Part shown: positions 25,538-34,606 of the stretch, piece after piece
Layout: the number at the start of each line of letters is the position of its first letter
Position numbering within the stretch: position 1 is the stretch's first letter
Source: Streptomyces iconiensis
Lineage (GTDB): Bacteria; Actinomycetota; Actinomycetes; Streptomycetales; Streptomycetaceae
Reading direction: 5' to 3'
Length of the DNA: 64,000 nt
Assembly: GCF_028657195.3 (NCBI RefSeq)
Contig: NZ_JANCPR020000001.1
Location: 310,001 to 374,000, forward strand
Made by a program: the position numbers and the translations under genes
The notes under the pieces: model-generated
Told to the model about the DNA's origin: nothing
What the model saw: the letters and a program-made list of their open reading frames with translations, nothing else
Databases searched by the model: none

Positions 25538-26752
25538 TCAGCGGCTGAGGAACTGCGGTCCCTGGGGCGGGAGCACGAACGACGGGTCAGGCTGCGGGTA
25601 CCCGTAGGCGGGCTGCGGGTAGCCGTAAGCGGGCTGGGTGGCGGGTGGCTGCTGGGGCGGCTGCAGCGGTGGCTGGGGATAGCCGTAGCCCGGTTGGTGC
25701 GGCGGGTGTGCGTGGGTCGTCCGCTGGTCAGGGGCAGCGAACGGTGGGGGCATCGCGGTGCCGCCGAACGGCCCGGGGGCCGCCGCGGCGACTCCCGCCG
25801 GATCCGGCTTCGGTGCCGGGGGCTCGGGCGCCGGCGGTGTGGGCGGCGGCATGGGGTCGGGACGCGGTGCGGGCCCCGGCGTGGGAGGCACCGGATCAGG
25901 GCCGGGACCCGGCCCTGGCGTCGGCCCCGGAGGTCCCGGCGGAACCGGTTCGGGGTGCGGGTGCGGCTCGGGCTTCGGCTGGGGTTCGGGGTGCGGTTCC
26001 GGCACGGGGTCCGGGTCCGGAATGCCGGGCTCCGGGGGCGTGGGAGGAACGGTGGCCCCGGGGGGCCGCAGGCGGTAGTCGTCCGCGCCGACCGTGTCGG
26101 GACCGGGCACGTGCACGAGCGTCGCGTCCGGGTCGGCTCCCGGGTCGGAGCCGTGCGGCGGGGTCTCCTGGCTGGGCCCGCCCTCGTCGACCGAGATGCC
26201 GAACTCCGTCGCGAGGCCGATCAGTCCGGTGTCGTAGCCCTGGCCCAGCGCGCGGAACTTCCAGCCGTCGCCCCGGCGGTACAGCTCGCCGCAGACCATC
26301 GCCGTCTCGGAGCCGGTCTCCGGTTCGATGTCGAAGCACACCAGCGGGCTTCCGTTTCCGGTGCCGTCGGCTACGCCGTCCGGGGCGTCCGCGCTCGCGT
26401 CGTGCAGCAGCAGGCGCAGTTCCCGTACGTCGGCGAACGTACCGCCGTCCGCAGAGGCAGCCAGCAGCACGCGGTCGACCGACGGGTCCAGCGTGGCCAG
26501 GTCCGCCTCGACCGTGTCACGCAGGCCCTCGGGCTCGCGCTTCTTGGCGAGGTGCCGTACCAGCCCCGACGGATGCCTGGGCTGGTTGTAGAAGATGAAG
26601 TCGTCATCGGACCTGACCTGGCCGTCGTGGCCGAGCAGCAGAGCCGAGGCATCGACATCCGGCACACCCGCACCAGGCGTCCAGCTGAGTACGGCACGCA
26701 CGGCCGTCGCCTCCAGCTGGATGTTCGATCCCTTCGTCATCGCGTGCGTCAT
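25538..26752 (-). CDS. TerD-domain protein with long proline-rich tail
   Basis: 404 residues. Residues 1-180 are a TerD domain (MTHAMTKGSNIQLEATAVRA; VDASALLLGHDGQVRSDDDFIFYNQP; ETAMVCGELYRRGDGWKFRALGQGYDTGL). About residues 200-404 are almost only Pro, Gly, Glu, Asp and aromatic repeats (PEPHPEPQPKPEP; YGYPQPAYGYPQ). The tail looks like a disordered binding scaffold. Start ATG 26752; upstream extension is Arg-rich and unlikely. Divergent from the lyase-PRTase-HAD operon, 253 bp apart. Confidence 0.9.
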   Translation of the reverse strand: MTHAMTKGSNIQLEATAVRAVLSWTPGAGVPDVDASALLLGHDGQVRSDDDFIFYNQPRHPSGLVRHLAKKREPEGLRDTVEADLATLDPSVDRVLLAASADGGTFADVRELRLLLHDASADAPDGVADGTGNGSPLVCFDIEPETGSETAMVCGELYRRGDGWKFRALGQGYDTGLIGLATEFGISVDEGGPSQETPPHGSDPGADPDATLVHVPGPDTVGADDYRLRPPGATVPPTPPEPGIPDPDPVPEPHPEPQPKPEPHPHPEPVPPGPPGPTPGPGPGPDPVPPTPGPAPRPDPMPPPTPPAPEPPAPKPDPAGVAAAAPGPFGGTAMPPPFAAPDQRTTHAHPPHQPGYGYPQPPLQPPQQPPATQPAYGYPQPAYGYPQPDPSFVLPPQGPQFLSR

Positions 26753-27005
26753 GTACTCATCCTGCCCTCCGTTTGCGGACTGCGACAACGCGGGGACGGA
26801 GGTGGAACGCGCGCGGGGACGGACAGGGTGGCGGACACGGAGCGGTGTCCGTACAGCGGGGGTGATGTGTGTCCTGTCCATTTGGGGAACTCTTGACCTA
26901 GTCCCATACGTACGATGAGCGGCCGGGCCGCAACCTGCGGCGGGGCCGCGCCGTGGGACGCGGCGGGAACAGCGACACGCTGACGTGCGAGACGGGGATC
27001 CATTC

Positions 27006-28172
27006 ATGCGGCATTTCAGGCATCTGACGCCTGAGCGCCGAAGCGCGCTCTTTCACCGTGAGCCTGCCGAGTTTGGCGCAGGATCTCCCGCGAGAACGCT
27101 CGCCACCGCACTCGGTGCCACGCTCTACAGCCCCGCGACCCGCCCCGCACTCGCGGACGACGTACTCAAGCAGGCCGCGAGCGGCGTGGTGTCCATGGTG
27201 CTCTGCCTGGAGGACTCCATATCCGACGCCGAGGTCCCGGAGGCCGAGGAGAACCTCGTCGCGCAGCTCGGGCGGCTGGAGGCGCTGCAGCGCCACGACG
27301 AGCTGCCCCTGCTGTTCGTACGGGTGCGCGCGCCCCGGCAGATTCCGCAGCTGGTGCGCAGGCTCGGGCCCGCGGCGCGGTTGCTCTCCGGCTTCGTGCT
27401 GCCGAAGTTCACCGAGGACAGCGGTGTGCCCTTCCTGGAGGCGCTGGAGGCCACGGAGGCCGACTGCGGGCACAGGCTCTTCGCGATGCCCGTGCTGGAG
27501 TCTCCCGGCCTGCTGCACCAGGAGACCCGTGCCGCGACCCTGGCCGGCGTCATCAGGACCGTCGACAAGTACCGCGACCGGGTGCTCGCGCTGCGCCTCG
27601 GCGTGACGGATTTCTGCTCCGCCTACGGGCTGCGCCGTACCCCGGAGATGACGGCCTACGACGTACAGATCGTCGCCTCCGTGATCGGCGATGTGGTGAA
27701 CGCGCTGGGAAGGGCCGACGGGACGGGGTTCACCGTGACCGGGCCCGTGTGGGAGTACTTCCGGCCGCAGGAACGGATGTTCAAGCCGCAGCTGCGACGC
27801 AGCCCGTTCCTCAGCGGGCGGGCCGAGTACGTAAGAACGGCCCTGATCGAACACGACATGGACGGCCTGCTGCGCGAGATCGAACTCGACCGCGCGAACG
27901 GCCTGTTGGGCAAGACCTGCATCCACCCCTCGCACGTCGCGCCCGTGCACGCGCTGTCGGTCGTCAGCCACGAGGAGTTCTGCGACGCGACCGATGTGCT
28001 GCGCCCTGAGCGCGGTGGCGGCGGAGTGGTGCGTTCCGCCTATACGAACAAGATGAACGAGGTGAAGCCTCACCGGGCCTGGGCCGAACGCACGTTGCTG
28101 CGCGGCGAGGTCTTCGGTGTGGCACGGGAGGGCGTGAGCTTCGTGGAACTGCTGGCGGCGGGAGTCAAGTGA
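27006..28172 (+). CDS. HpcH/HpaI-aldolase-type C-C lyase of the Ter module
   Basis: 388-residue TIM-barrel protein related to citrate-lyase beta/HpcH enzymes. Acidic and arginine active-site stretches include MVLCLEDSISDAEV, FVRVRAPRQIP, RLGVTDFCSAYGLRR and KTCIHPSHVAPVHALSV. Such lyases are a defined part of the Ter-associated nucleotide-like metabolite pathway described by comparative genomics. ATG 27006 is preferred, with GGGGATCC upstream; GTG 26985 is an alternative. Its TGA overlaps the next GTG start by 4 nt. Confidence 0.88.
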   Translation: MRHFRHLTPERRSALFHREPAEFGAGSPARTLATALGATLYSPATRPALADDVLKQAASGVVSMVLCLEDSISDAEVPEAEENLVAQLGRLEALQRHDELPLLFVRVRAPRQIPQLVRRLGPAARLLSGFVLPKFTEDSGVPFLEALEATEADCGHRLFAMPVLESPGLLHQETRAATLAGVIRTVDKYRDRVLALRLGVTDFCSAYGLRRTPEMTAYDVQIVASVIGDVVNALGRADGTGFTVTGPVWEYFRPQERMFKPQLRRSPFLSGRAEYVRTALIEHDMDGLLREIELDRANGLLGKTCIHPSHVAPVHALSVVSHEEFCDATDVLRPERGGGGVVRSAYTNKMNEVKPHRAWAERTLLRGEVFGVAREGVSFVELLAAGVK

Positions 28173-30907
28173 GGGCAGGCAGCGCACCGGCCGAGGGCGT
28201 CGGGCGGGACCAGAGCGAAGGACCGGACCAGAACGGTGTACCGGACGGAGGCGTCGAGCGGGAGGGGAGCGGGGCCCAGGTCTGGCCCGGACAGTGGGTG
28301 ACCGAACGGCTCGGGGTCACGCTGCGTGGCGAAGGACTGCGTGACCTGCTCGGACTGGCGCTGCGGCGCAACCCCAAGCGGGCACATCTGCTGGTCTCCA
28401 CGGTGCTCGGCAAGCACGTACCGCAGCTCCCCTCGGCCGTGTACGGCGCGGGAACCGGGCTCGGGCGCCGGGTGCGCGCGCTGCTCGGTGACGTGGACGC
28501 CGACCGCGCCGTCGTCCTCGGCTTCGCCGAGACCGCGACCGGGCTCGGCCACAGCGTCGCCGACGGCATCGGCGCCGTCCCCTACCTCCACTCCACCAGG
28601 CGCCGCGTGCCCGGGGTCGCGCCCGTCGGCGGCTTCGAGGAGGAGCACAGCCACGCCACCTCCCATCTGCTGCTGCCCGAGGATCCCGAACTGCTGCGCG
28701 GCGACGGGCCGCTGGTGCTCGTCGACGACGAGTTCTCCACCGGCAGGACGGCCCGCAACACCATCGCGGCCCTGCACGCGATACGGCCCCGCGACCGCTA
28801 CGTGATCGCCGGGCTCGTGGACATGCGCTCGCCGGAGGACACCGCGGCGCTGGAGAAGTGCGCCGCCGAACTCGGCGCGCGCGTGGACGTGCTCGCCCTC
28901 GCATCGGGCGGGGTGCGGCTCCCCGATGACGTGCTGGAACGCGGTCGCGAACTGGTCGCCGCACACGGCGGCGACACCGGCACCGCGCGGGGGACGGGCG
29001 ACCGGGCGCCTGTACGGCGCGTGGACCTCGGCTGGCCCGGAGGGCTGCCCGACGGCGGCCGGCACGGCTTCGGCCCCCGCGACAAGGAACGGCTGGACGC
29101 GGCGCTCCCCGGCATGGCCGAACGGGTCCTGGCCGGGCTGGACTTGGACGCGGACGGAGACGGAGACGCGAGTCAGGGCCGTGGCTATGACTATGGCCCC
29201 GGCCAGGATTCGGCAACGGGCCTGGGTCAGGCGTCGGCCCCGGGCGGGGCGCCGGCCCCGGACCGAGTACCGGCCACTGGCCCGGGCGGCGGCGCAACGC
29301 CCGCCGCGCGTGTGCTCGTTCTGGGCAGCGAAGAGCTGATGTACGCGCCCCTGCGCCTCGCGGACGAGCTGGAGCGCCACACGAGGGGAGCGGCCGAGAT
29401 CCGCTTCTCGACCACCACACGTTCGCCCGTCCTGGCGGTGGACGACCCCGGTTACGCGATACGCAGCGCCCTGCGCTTCCCCGCGCACGACGCGCCGTAC
29501 GTCCCCTGCCCCGCCCCGCGGGAGGGGGCCGGTACGGCCGAGCGGTACGCGTACAACGTCGCGGGGCAGGGCTTCGACGCGGTCGTCGCCGTCGTGGACA
29601 GCGAGGGTGACACCGGTGAACTGCACGCGCCCGGCGGCCTGTTGGACCAGCTGTCGAGGTGCGCGCCCCGCGTGCTCCTAGCGGTCGTTCCGGCCTACGT
29701 GCCCGCCTGCGTGTCCGCCGACGTTCCGGCCTCCTACGTGCCCGCTGACGCGCCCGCACGCACCGCCACCGGGCTGCCCCGGCCGCTCGGCGGGCCCGCC
29801 TTCTCCTCGTACGCTGCCGAAGACGTCGCCTGGCTGCTCCAGGACCTGTCCGACGTCGAACTGGAGGCGCCTACCGAAGAGCGTGAGGAGGCCATCCAGG
29901 CGGGAGGCGCCCACTACGCCGAGTCGCTGCCCGTCGAGTTCCAGCCCAGCGCGGAGTACCAGCGGCTCTTCCACACCGCGCTCCAGGGTTCGGCGGCCCG
30001 CATCGCGCGCGCCGTGGGCACCGTCACCGAGACGGTCCTCGCCGAGCGCGGCCCGCGCCCCGTACTCGCCTCGCTCGCGCGCGCCGGCACCCCTGTCGGC
30101 GTCCTGATGCGCCGCTGGGCCCGTTACGCGCACGGCCTGGACCTGCCTCACTACGCCGTCTCCATCGTCCGCGGACGGGGCATCGACACGACAGCGCTGC
30201 GCTATCTCGCGGCACACCACGACCCCGCCGACGTCGTCTTCGTCGACGGCTGGACAGGCAAGGGCGCGATCACCCGCGAACTGGCCGACGCCCTCGCGGG
30301 CAGCCCCGGCTTCGAACCGGAGCTGGCGGTGCTCGCCGACCCCGGCTCCTGCGTGCGCACGTACGGCACCAGGGAGGACTTCCTGATCCCCTCCGCGTGC
30401 CTCAACTCGACCGTGTCGGGACTCATATCCCGTACGGTGCTCCGCGCCGACCTCGTAGGCCCTGACGACTTCCACGGTGCGAAGTTCTACCGCGAGCTGG
30501 CGGGTGACGACGTCTCGGGCCTCTTCCTGGAGGCGGTCGAGGCCCAGTTCGACGCAGTACGGGACGCGGTCACCCGGGACGCCGCCGTACTGGCGGGCGC
30601 CGACCGCGCGCCCACCTGGGAGGGCTGGCACGCGGTGGAACGCATCAGCGAGGAATACGGCATCGGGAACGTCAACCTCGTCAAACCGGGCGTCGGCGAG
30701 ACCACCCGCGTCCTGCTGCGCCGCGTGCCCTGGCGCATCCTCGCCCGGCGCGGCGCCGGAGCCGACCTCGATCACGTACGTCTGCTCGCCGAGCAGCGCG
30801 GCGTCCCGGTGGAGGAGACGGACGACCTGCCCTACACCTGTGTCGGACTGATCCATCCCCGCTACACGAGAGGCGCCACGGGCGCCGACGGAAAGGCGGC
30901 CCGTTGA
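28169..30907 (+). CDS. Phosphoribosyltransferase-TRSP protein fused to a StiP-like PRTase
   Basis: 912 residues, apparently two Ter-module proteins in one chain. Part 1: a PRTase domain with PRPP loop VLVDDEFSTGRTA at about 183-195, a low-complexity linker (about 310-385), then the TRSP domain (VLVLGSEELMYAPLRLADE; TTTRSPVLAVDDPGY near 414-428). Part 2 (about 545-900): SSYAAEDVAWLLQDL, RPVLASLARAGTPVG, YAVSIVRGRGID and a second PRPP-like loop VVFVDGWTGKGAI near 689-701, as in StiP-type proteins. GTG start overlaps the lyase stop; its own stop overlaps the HAD start. Confidence 0.85.
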   Translation: MRAGSAPAEGVGRDQSEGPDQNGVPDGGVEREGSGAQVWPGQWVTERLGVTLRGEGLRDLLGLALRRNPKRAHLLVSTVLGKHVPQLPSAVYGAGTGLGRRVRALLGDVDADRAVVLGFAETATGLGHSVADGIGAVPYLHSTRRRVPGVAPVGGFEEEHSHATSHLLLPEDPELLRGDGPLVLVDDEFSTGRTARNTIAALHAIRPRDRYVIAGLVDMRSPEDTAALEKCAAELGARVDVLALASGGVRLPDDVLERGRELVAAHGGDTGTARGTGDRAPVRRVDLGWPGGLPDGGRHGFGPRDKERLDAALPGMAERVLAGLDLDADGDGDASQGRGYDYGPGQDSATGLGQASAPGGAPAPDRVPATGPGGGATPAARVLVLGSEELMYAPLRLADELERHTRGAAEIRFSTTTRSPVLAVDDPGYAIRSALRFPAHDAPYVPCPAPREGAGTAERYAYNVAGQGFDAVVAVVDSEGDTGELHAPGGLLDQLSRCAPRVLLAVVPAYVPACVSADVPASYVPADAPARTATGLPRPLGGPAFSSYAAEDVAWLLQDLSDVELEAPTEEREEAIQAGGAHYAESLPVEFQPSAEYQRLFHTALQGSAARIARAVGTVTETVLAERGPRPVLASLARAGTPVGVLMRRWARYAHGLDLPHYAVSIVRGRGIDTTALRYLAAHHDPADVVFVDGWTGKGAITRELADALAGSPGFEPELAVLADPGSCVRTYGTREDFLIPSACLNSTVSGLISRTVLRADLVGPDDFHGAKFYRELAGDDVSGLFLEAVEAQFDAVRDAVTRDAAVLAGADRAPTWEGWHAVERISEEYGIGNVNLVKPGVGETTRVLLRRVPWRILARRGAGADLDHVRLLAEQRGVPVEETDDLPYTCVGLIHPRYTRGATGADGKAAR

Positions 30908-31761
30908 AGCACCCGCTGAAGTCCCAGCCACAGCCCCAGCCCCAGCCGCCCCAGCGGCCCCGGCTCCCGCTCGTCGCCAGTGACCTGGACAGGACGCTGA
31001 TCTACTCCACCGCGGCGCTGGGCCTGACCATGCCCGACGCCGAGGCACCACGCCTGCTGTGCGTCGAGGTGTACGCGCACGAACCGCTCTCCTTCATGAC
31101 GGAGGAGGCCGCCCGTCTACTGGCCGACCTCGCCTCCCGTACGCACTTCGTGCCTGCCACCACCCGCACCCCCGAGCAGTACCGGCGCGTCAGCCTGCCA
31201 GGACCGCCGCCGCGCTTCGCGGTGTGCGCCAACGGCGGCCACCTGCTCGTCGACGGCGAGAGCGACCCCGAGTGGCGTGCCGCCGTGAGCGAACGGCTGA
31301 CCGAGTGCGCGCCGCTGGCCGAGATTCGCGACTACATGGTGCGTCAGGCGCACCCGGACTGGCTCCTCAAGGAGCGCGTCGCCGACGGGCTGTTCGCCTA
31401 TCTCGTCGTGCTACGGGAGCTGCTGCCCGACACCTGGGTCAAGGAGTTCGCCGACTGGGCGGGCCCGCGCGGCTGGAACGTCTCACTACAGGGACGCAAG
31501 ATCTACGCCGTACCGCGTCCGCTCACCAAGAGCGCGGCCGTCGCCGAGGTCGCACGCCGCACGGACGCCGCCCATACGTACGCAGCGGGCGACTCGCTCC
31601 TCGACGCCGACCTGTTGCACGCCGCCGACCGGGGCTGGCGCCCCGGGCACGGCGAACTGGCCGAGAGCGGCTGGAACCCGCCGCACGTACGGGCCGTCCC
31701 GGAACAGGGCGTCGTGGCGGGTGAGAGCATCCTGCGCGAGCTGCTCTCCTCTCTGCGCTGA
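30904..31761 (+). CDS. HAD phosphatase of the Ter module
   Basis: 285 residues. HAD motif I is SDLDRTLIYS (Asp27/Asp29), Thr/Ser motif II VPATTRTPEQY, Lys/motif III near RPLTKSAAV, and motif IV AAGDSLLDADLL. A Pro/Gln-rich start precedes it. Start is TTG at 30904, overlapping the previous TGA (TTGA). Sucrose-phosphatase-like C2 cap. Likely the last step (dephosphorylation) of the nucleotide-like product made by the neighbouring lyase and PRTase. Confidence 0.9.
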   Translation: MKHPLKSQPQPQPQPPQRPRLPLVASDLDRTLIYSTAALGLTMPDAEAPRLLCVEVYAHEPLSFMTEEAARLLADLASRTHFVPATTRTPEQYRRVSLPGPPPRFAVCANGGHLLVDGESDPEWRAAVSERLTECAPLAEIRDYMVRQAHPDWLLKERVADGLFAYLVVLRELLPDTWVKEFADWAGPRGWNVSLQGRKIYAVPRPLTKSAAVAEVARRTDAAHTYAAGDSLLDADLLHAADRGWRPGHGELAESGWNPPHVRAVPEQGVVAGESILRELLSSLR

Positions 31762-31838
31762 CCCCGGAACGGGCGGCTCCTGACGGGCGCTCCTTCCACA
31801 GGTGCCCCCTCACAGAGGCGTCCTCTCCACCCGCGCCC

Positions 31839-32438
31839 TCACTTCCGCCCGCCGAACAGCGAGGCCCGGCGGCGTAGTTCGTCGCCCCGCCGGGCCGCCA
31901 GCTCGCGCTGCTCCCTCTCGTCCTGCTCGGGGTGCCTGTGCTGCCAGTAGGGGTTGTCGTGCGGCAGCCCTCCGCTCACCCGCCCGTACATCCCGAACAG
32001 CAGCAACAGCACCCCGACCACGAAACTGAACACCACGTTCTGGATCTCGAAGGCCAGGAAGTTGTAACGGGTCTCCAGTAGTGCGAGGTTGACGAATCCA
32101 CTGAGAACGAAGAGGCCGCCCAGGAGGATGTTCAGCGTCGAAGCGAAGTTCCCGCCGCGCACCATCCCGTAGAACAGCAGGCCGCCGACGACGATCGACA
32201 GAACACTCAGCGCGCCGTTCGTGTTCAAACCCCCGACCCGGGACCCTCCGGTGTCGAAGAACCCGATCCTGTCGATCAGGCCCAGGATTCCGAAGACCAC
32301 CAGGATGACCCCCACCAACCCGGCGCCGAAGCGGTAGACGCGGCTCAGCTTGTGGCCCACGGGCAGCTGTTCCGTGACGATGTCGCGGCGGGTGGGCCGG
32401 CGGTGGCGGCCTGCCGGGTGCGGTCGCGTGGCGGCCAT
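31839..32438 (-). CDS. DUF4383 membrane protein
   Basis: 199 residues with four hydrophobic helices (about residues 38-58, 75-95, 103-120, 128-150), short basic N-terminus, and a charged C-terminus (DEREQRELAARRGDELRRR). DUF4383 family, function unknown. GAGGAGG lies before the ATG. The gene converges with the HAD gene of the Ter module, 77 bp between stops. Confidence 0.85.
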   Translation of the reverse strand: MAATRPHPAGRHRRPTRRDIVTEQLPVGHKLSRVYRFGAGLVGVILVVFGILGLIDRIGFFDTGGSRVGGLNTNGALSVLSIVVGGLLFYGMVRGGNFASTLNILLGGLFVLSGFVNLALLETRYNFLAFEIQNVVFSFVVGVLLLLFGMYGRVSGGLPHDNPYWQHRHPEQDEREQRELAARRGDELRRRASLFGGRK

Positions 32439-32615
32439 GATCGGCCTCCTCGTCTACGGGACGGGTCTGGAGGCGTCCAGCGCTTCTCCCCAGGATCCGC
32501 TCCCGCTCCCCGGACCACAAACGGTACGACGGGCCCGGGACCGTGTGCGCACCAAGCGCCACGGGCTGTGGGGCCGTGGACACAGGACCGGCCACTGACC
32601 GTGTACGGCGGGCCC

Positions 32616-33881
32616 TCAGTGCCCGCCCGCGCGCTCCTGCCGGATCTGCTCCACCGTCTGCTGGACGGTCTCCTTCACGGCGTCCAGCTCCGTCAGCAGG
32701 TGCCAGTAGTCGGGATGGCGCCCGGTCAGGGACGCCACCGCGCGGTCCACCCGTTCCACGGCGTTGTCCAGAGGACGCGCGTGCCGGGGGTCGGGGGTGC
32801 TGCGCCCCGCCATCGCCAGACGCTGTGCGTCACGGATGGCGAACCGGGTGCGCTCGACCTCCTTGCTGTGGTCGAACGACACCTCGTTGAGCCGTTGCAG
32901 CCGCTCGCCGGCGGCCTTCACGGCCTCGTCGGTGGTGTTCAGCAGCGCCCGTACGGTCGACAGCAGCGCGGTCGCGTCGGCCCAGCGCTGCTCCTCGCGC
33001 GCCTTACGCCCCTCACGCAGCTTCTCCTCCGCCTGCCGTACCGAGCGCTCCGCCTGCTGCGGCACCTGCTGGAGGTCCTGCCAGCAGGCCACGCTGAAGC
33101 GGCGCCGCAGCTCGCTCAGCACCGGCTCGACCTGCCCTGCGCGTGTGTGCAGCGCCTGCGTACGTGTCCGCAGCGAGGAGAGGCGCTTGTCGATGTCGGC
33201 GGCCTTCTCGGGGAGCCGCTCCGCCTCCCCGCGGATCGCCTCCGCCTCGCGTACGACTTTGTCGGCACGCTGCACGGTCTCCTGCACGCCGTGCGTGCCC
33301 GCGCCCTCGTTGAGGCGGGTCAGCTCGGGGGAGAGCGCCGCGAGGCGAGCGGCGAGATCGTCGGCCTTGAGCCCGGAGCCGCGTACCTGGTCCAGCGCGT
33401 TGCTCGCCGCGAGCAGGCTCTGTCTGGCCCGCTCCACGGCGGGCGCCAGCCGCGCGAGCTGGTTCTCCGCCTGCGTCAGCAGCGGCCCCAGGCTCTGCCC
33501 GAAGCGGTCGAGGTCGGACTTGACGCGCTCCAGGTCCTGCCGGGCCTTGTCCAGCTCGGCGCGCGCCTGTGCGGCCGTGCCCGGGTCAAGGTCGTCGCGG
33601 TCGAGGTCGTGCGAGTCGACGGCGGTGATGTAGTCGTGGCTGGCGTGGTCGATGCGCGCCCCGAAGTCGGCGAAATCGGTGACGGCCTTGCGCGCGGACG
33701 GGGAGTTGTCGACGGCGCTGATGGTCTCTATGGAGATCCGCAGGTCGCGCTGGGCCGTGTCCAGCTCGTAGAAGGCTGCTGCGGCGGCGTCCTTCGCGGT
33801 CTGCGCGTCAGCCCGCAGGGTCTCCGCGCGGCCACTGCCCCAGCCCCAGCGGCGGGTACCGCCGCCGTTCATCGCCGTCAC
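32616..33881 (-). CDS. Long coiled-coil protein of unknown function
   Basis: 421 residues, nearly all heptad-rich alpha helix (ARAELDKARQDLERVKSDLDRF; EAIRGEAERLPEKAADIDKRLSSL). Basic Trp/Gly start, no signal peptide, no transmembrane helix. GTG 33881 (VTAMNGGG) is preferred because GGGAGAGG precedes it; a longer frame to 33953 is possible. A structural or complex-scaffold role is likely from composition only. It is separated from tRNA-Val by 163 bp. Confidence 0.75.
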   Translation of the reverse strand: MTAMNGGGTRRWGWGSGRAETLRADAQTAKDAAAAAFYELDTAQRDLRISIETISAVDNSPSARKAVTDFADFGARIDHASHDYITAVDSHDLDRDDLDPGTAAQARAELDKARQDLERVKSDLDRFGQSLGPLLTQAENQLARLAPAVERARQSLLAASNALDQVRGSGLKADDLAARLAALSPELTRLNEGAGTHGVQETVQRADKVVREAEAIRGEAERLPEKAADIDKRLSSLRTRTQALHTRAGQVEPVLSELRRRFSVACWQDLQQVPQQAERSVRQAEEKLREGRKAREEQRWADATALLSTVRALLNTTDEAVKAAGERLQRLNEVSFDHSKEVERTRFAIRDAQRLAMAGRSTPDPRHARPLDNAVERVDRAVASLTGRHPDYWHLLTELDAVKETVQQTVEQIRQERAGGH

Positions 33882-34044
33882 GAAACCCTCTCCCGTAGTG
33901 CGCAACATCGACCCCGACCCGTGGTCATTCTCCCACTTGGTAGCAACGAACACACGAGCTAGTTAGTTCGCACCCTGTCCCGTTCACGACCGGGTTTGCA
34001 CCGCCACGTGCCCGGCAAGGTAATCTGTCGTCGCACCACTTCCC

Positions 34045-34119
34045 GGGCGCATAGCTCAGCGGTAGAGCGCTTCCCTTACAAGGAAGATGTCACTGGTTCG
34101 ATCCCAGTTGTGCCCACCA
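34045..34119 (+). tRNA. tRNA-Val (anticodon TAC), CCA encoded
   Basis: 75-nt cloverleaf: acceptor GGGCGCA / TGTGCCC with one G-T pair, D-arm GCTC-AGCGGTA-GAGC, anticodon stem CTTCC/GGAAG with loop CTTACAA (anticodon TAC, reads GTA), T-arm ACTGG-TTCGATC-CCAGT, discriminator A and encoded CCA. Confidence 0.96.
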
Positions 34120-34143
34120 CTCGCCAGGCTTGTGAGCTGCGAC

Positions 34144-34180
34144 GCGAAGGGCCCCCGAAGACCGTTCGGGGGCCCTTCGC
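34144..34180 (+). terminator. 16-bp perfect terminator hairpin after tRNA-Val
   Basis: GCGAAGGGCCCCCGAA (34144-34159) and TTCGGGGGCCCTTCGC (34165-34180) are exact complements with a 5-nt loop, 25 bp after the tRNA. Confidence 0.9.
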
Positions 34181-34252
34181 CGTGCGGCGTGCCTTCGGGG
34201 GGCCCGGCATCGTTACCGGGGCTGAGTAGTCGCATTCTTCTAGGAGACCCCC

Positions 34253-34429
34253 ATGCGCCGAAGCCTTGCCGTCGCCGCTGTGCTCGTCGGACTCGTTCTG
34301 GTGGCCGGGCCCGCCTACGCCGAGACCGGGCCGAAGGGCGGGCAGCCGAAGCTGCCCTCCTCCGCACTCGTGGACAAACTGAAGGGCGTTCTGCCCGTGC
34401 TGGCCAAGGGCGGGATGAACAACCGCTGA
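34253..34429 (+). CDS. 58-residue exported small protein
   Basis: Short protein with a clear signal peptide (MRRSLAVAAVLVGLVLVAGPAYA, shown here only to its AYA-E cleavage site). The mature part is about 35 residues, basic, no cysteine (LPSSALVDKLKGVLPVLAKGG). AGGAGA sits 6 bases before the ATG, and a T-tailed terminator follows the stop. A secreted peptide or chaplin-like surface component is conceivable but unsupported. Confidence 0.75.
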   Translation: MRRSLAVAAVLVGLVLVAGPAYAETGPKGGQPKLPSSALVDKLKGVLPVLAKGGMNNR

Positions 34430-34450
34430 CGGCGGCTTACTTGGAGCGAC

Positions 34451-34488
34451 GCCGGACGGTCCCGGAGCACCGGGGCCGTCCGGCTTTT
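34451..34488 (+). terminator. Intrinsic terminator with T-tract
   Basis: GCCGGACGG / CCGTCCGGC outer stem continues through TCCCGG/CCGGGG with one wobble pair, AGCA loop, then CTTTTGT. It follows the 58-residue exported protein gene. Confidence 0.85.
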
Positions 34489-34606
34489 GTCTGGCCGTAC
34501 GCGCTCGCCTGTGTGGGCCGTATGCGCTCACTGGTACGCGTGAACGCTCGTGCGCGTGCCGGGTGTTGAGACCGGGCGCGGGGCCCGCGGGGGAGGGAAT
34601 GGCCGC

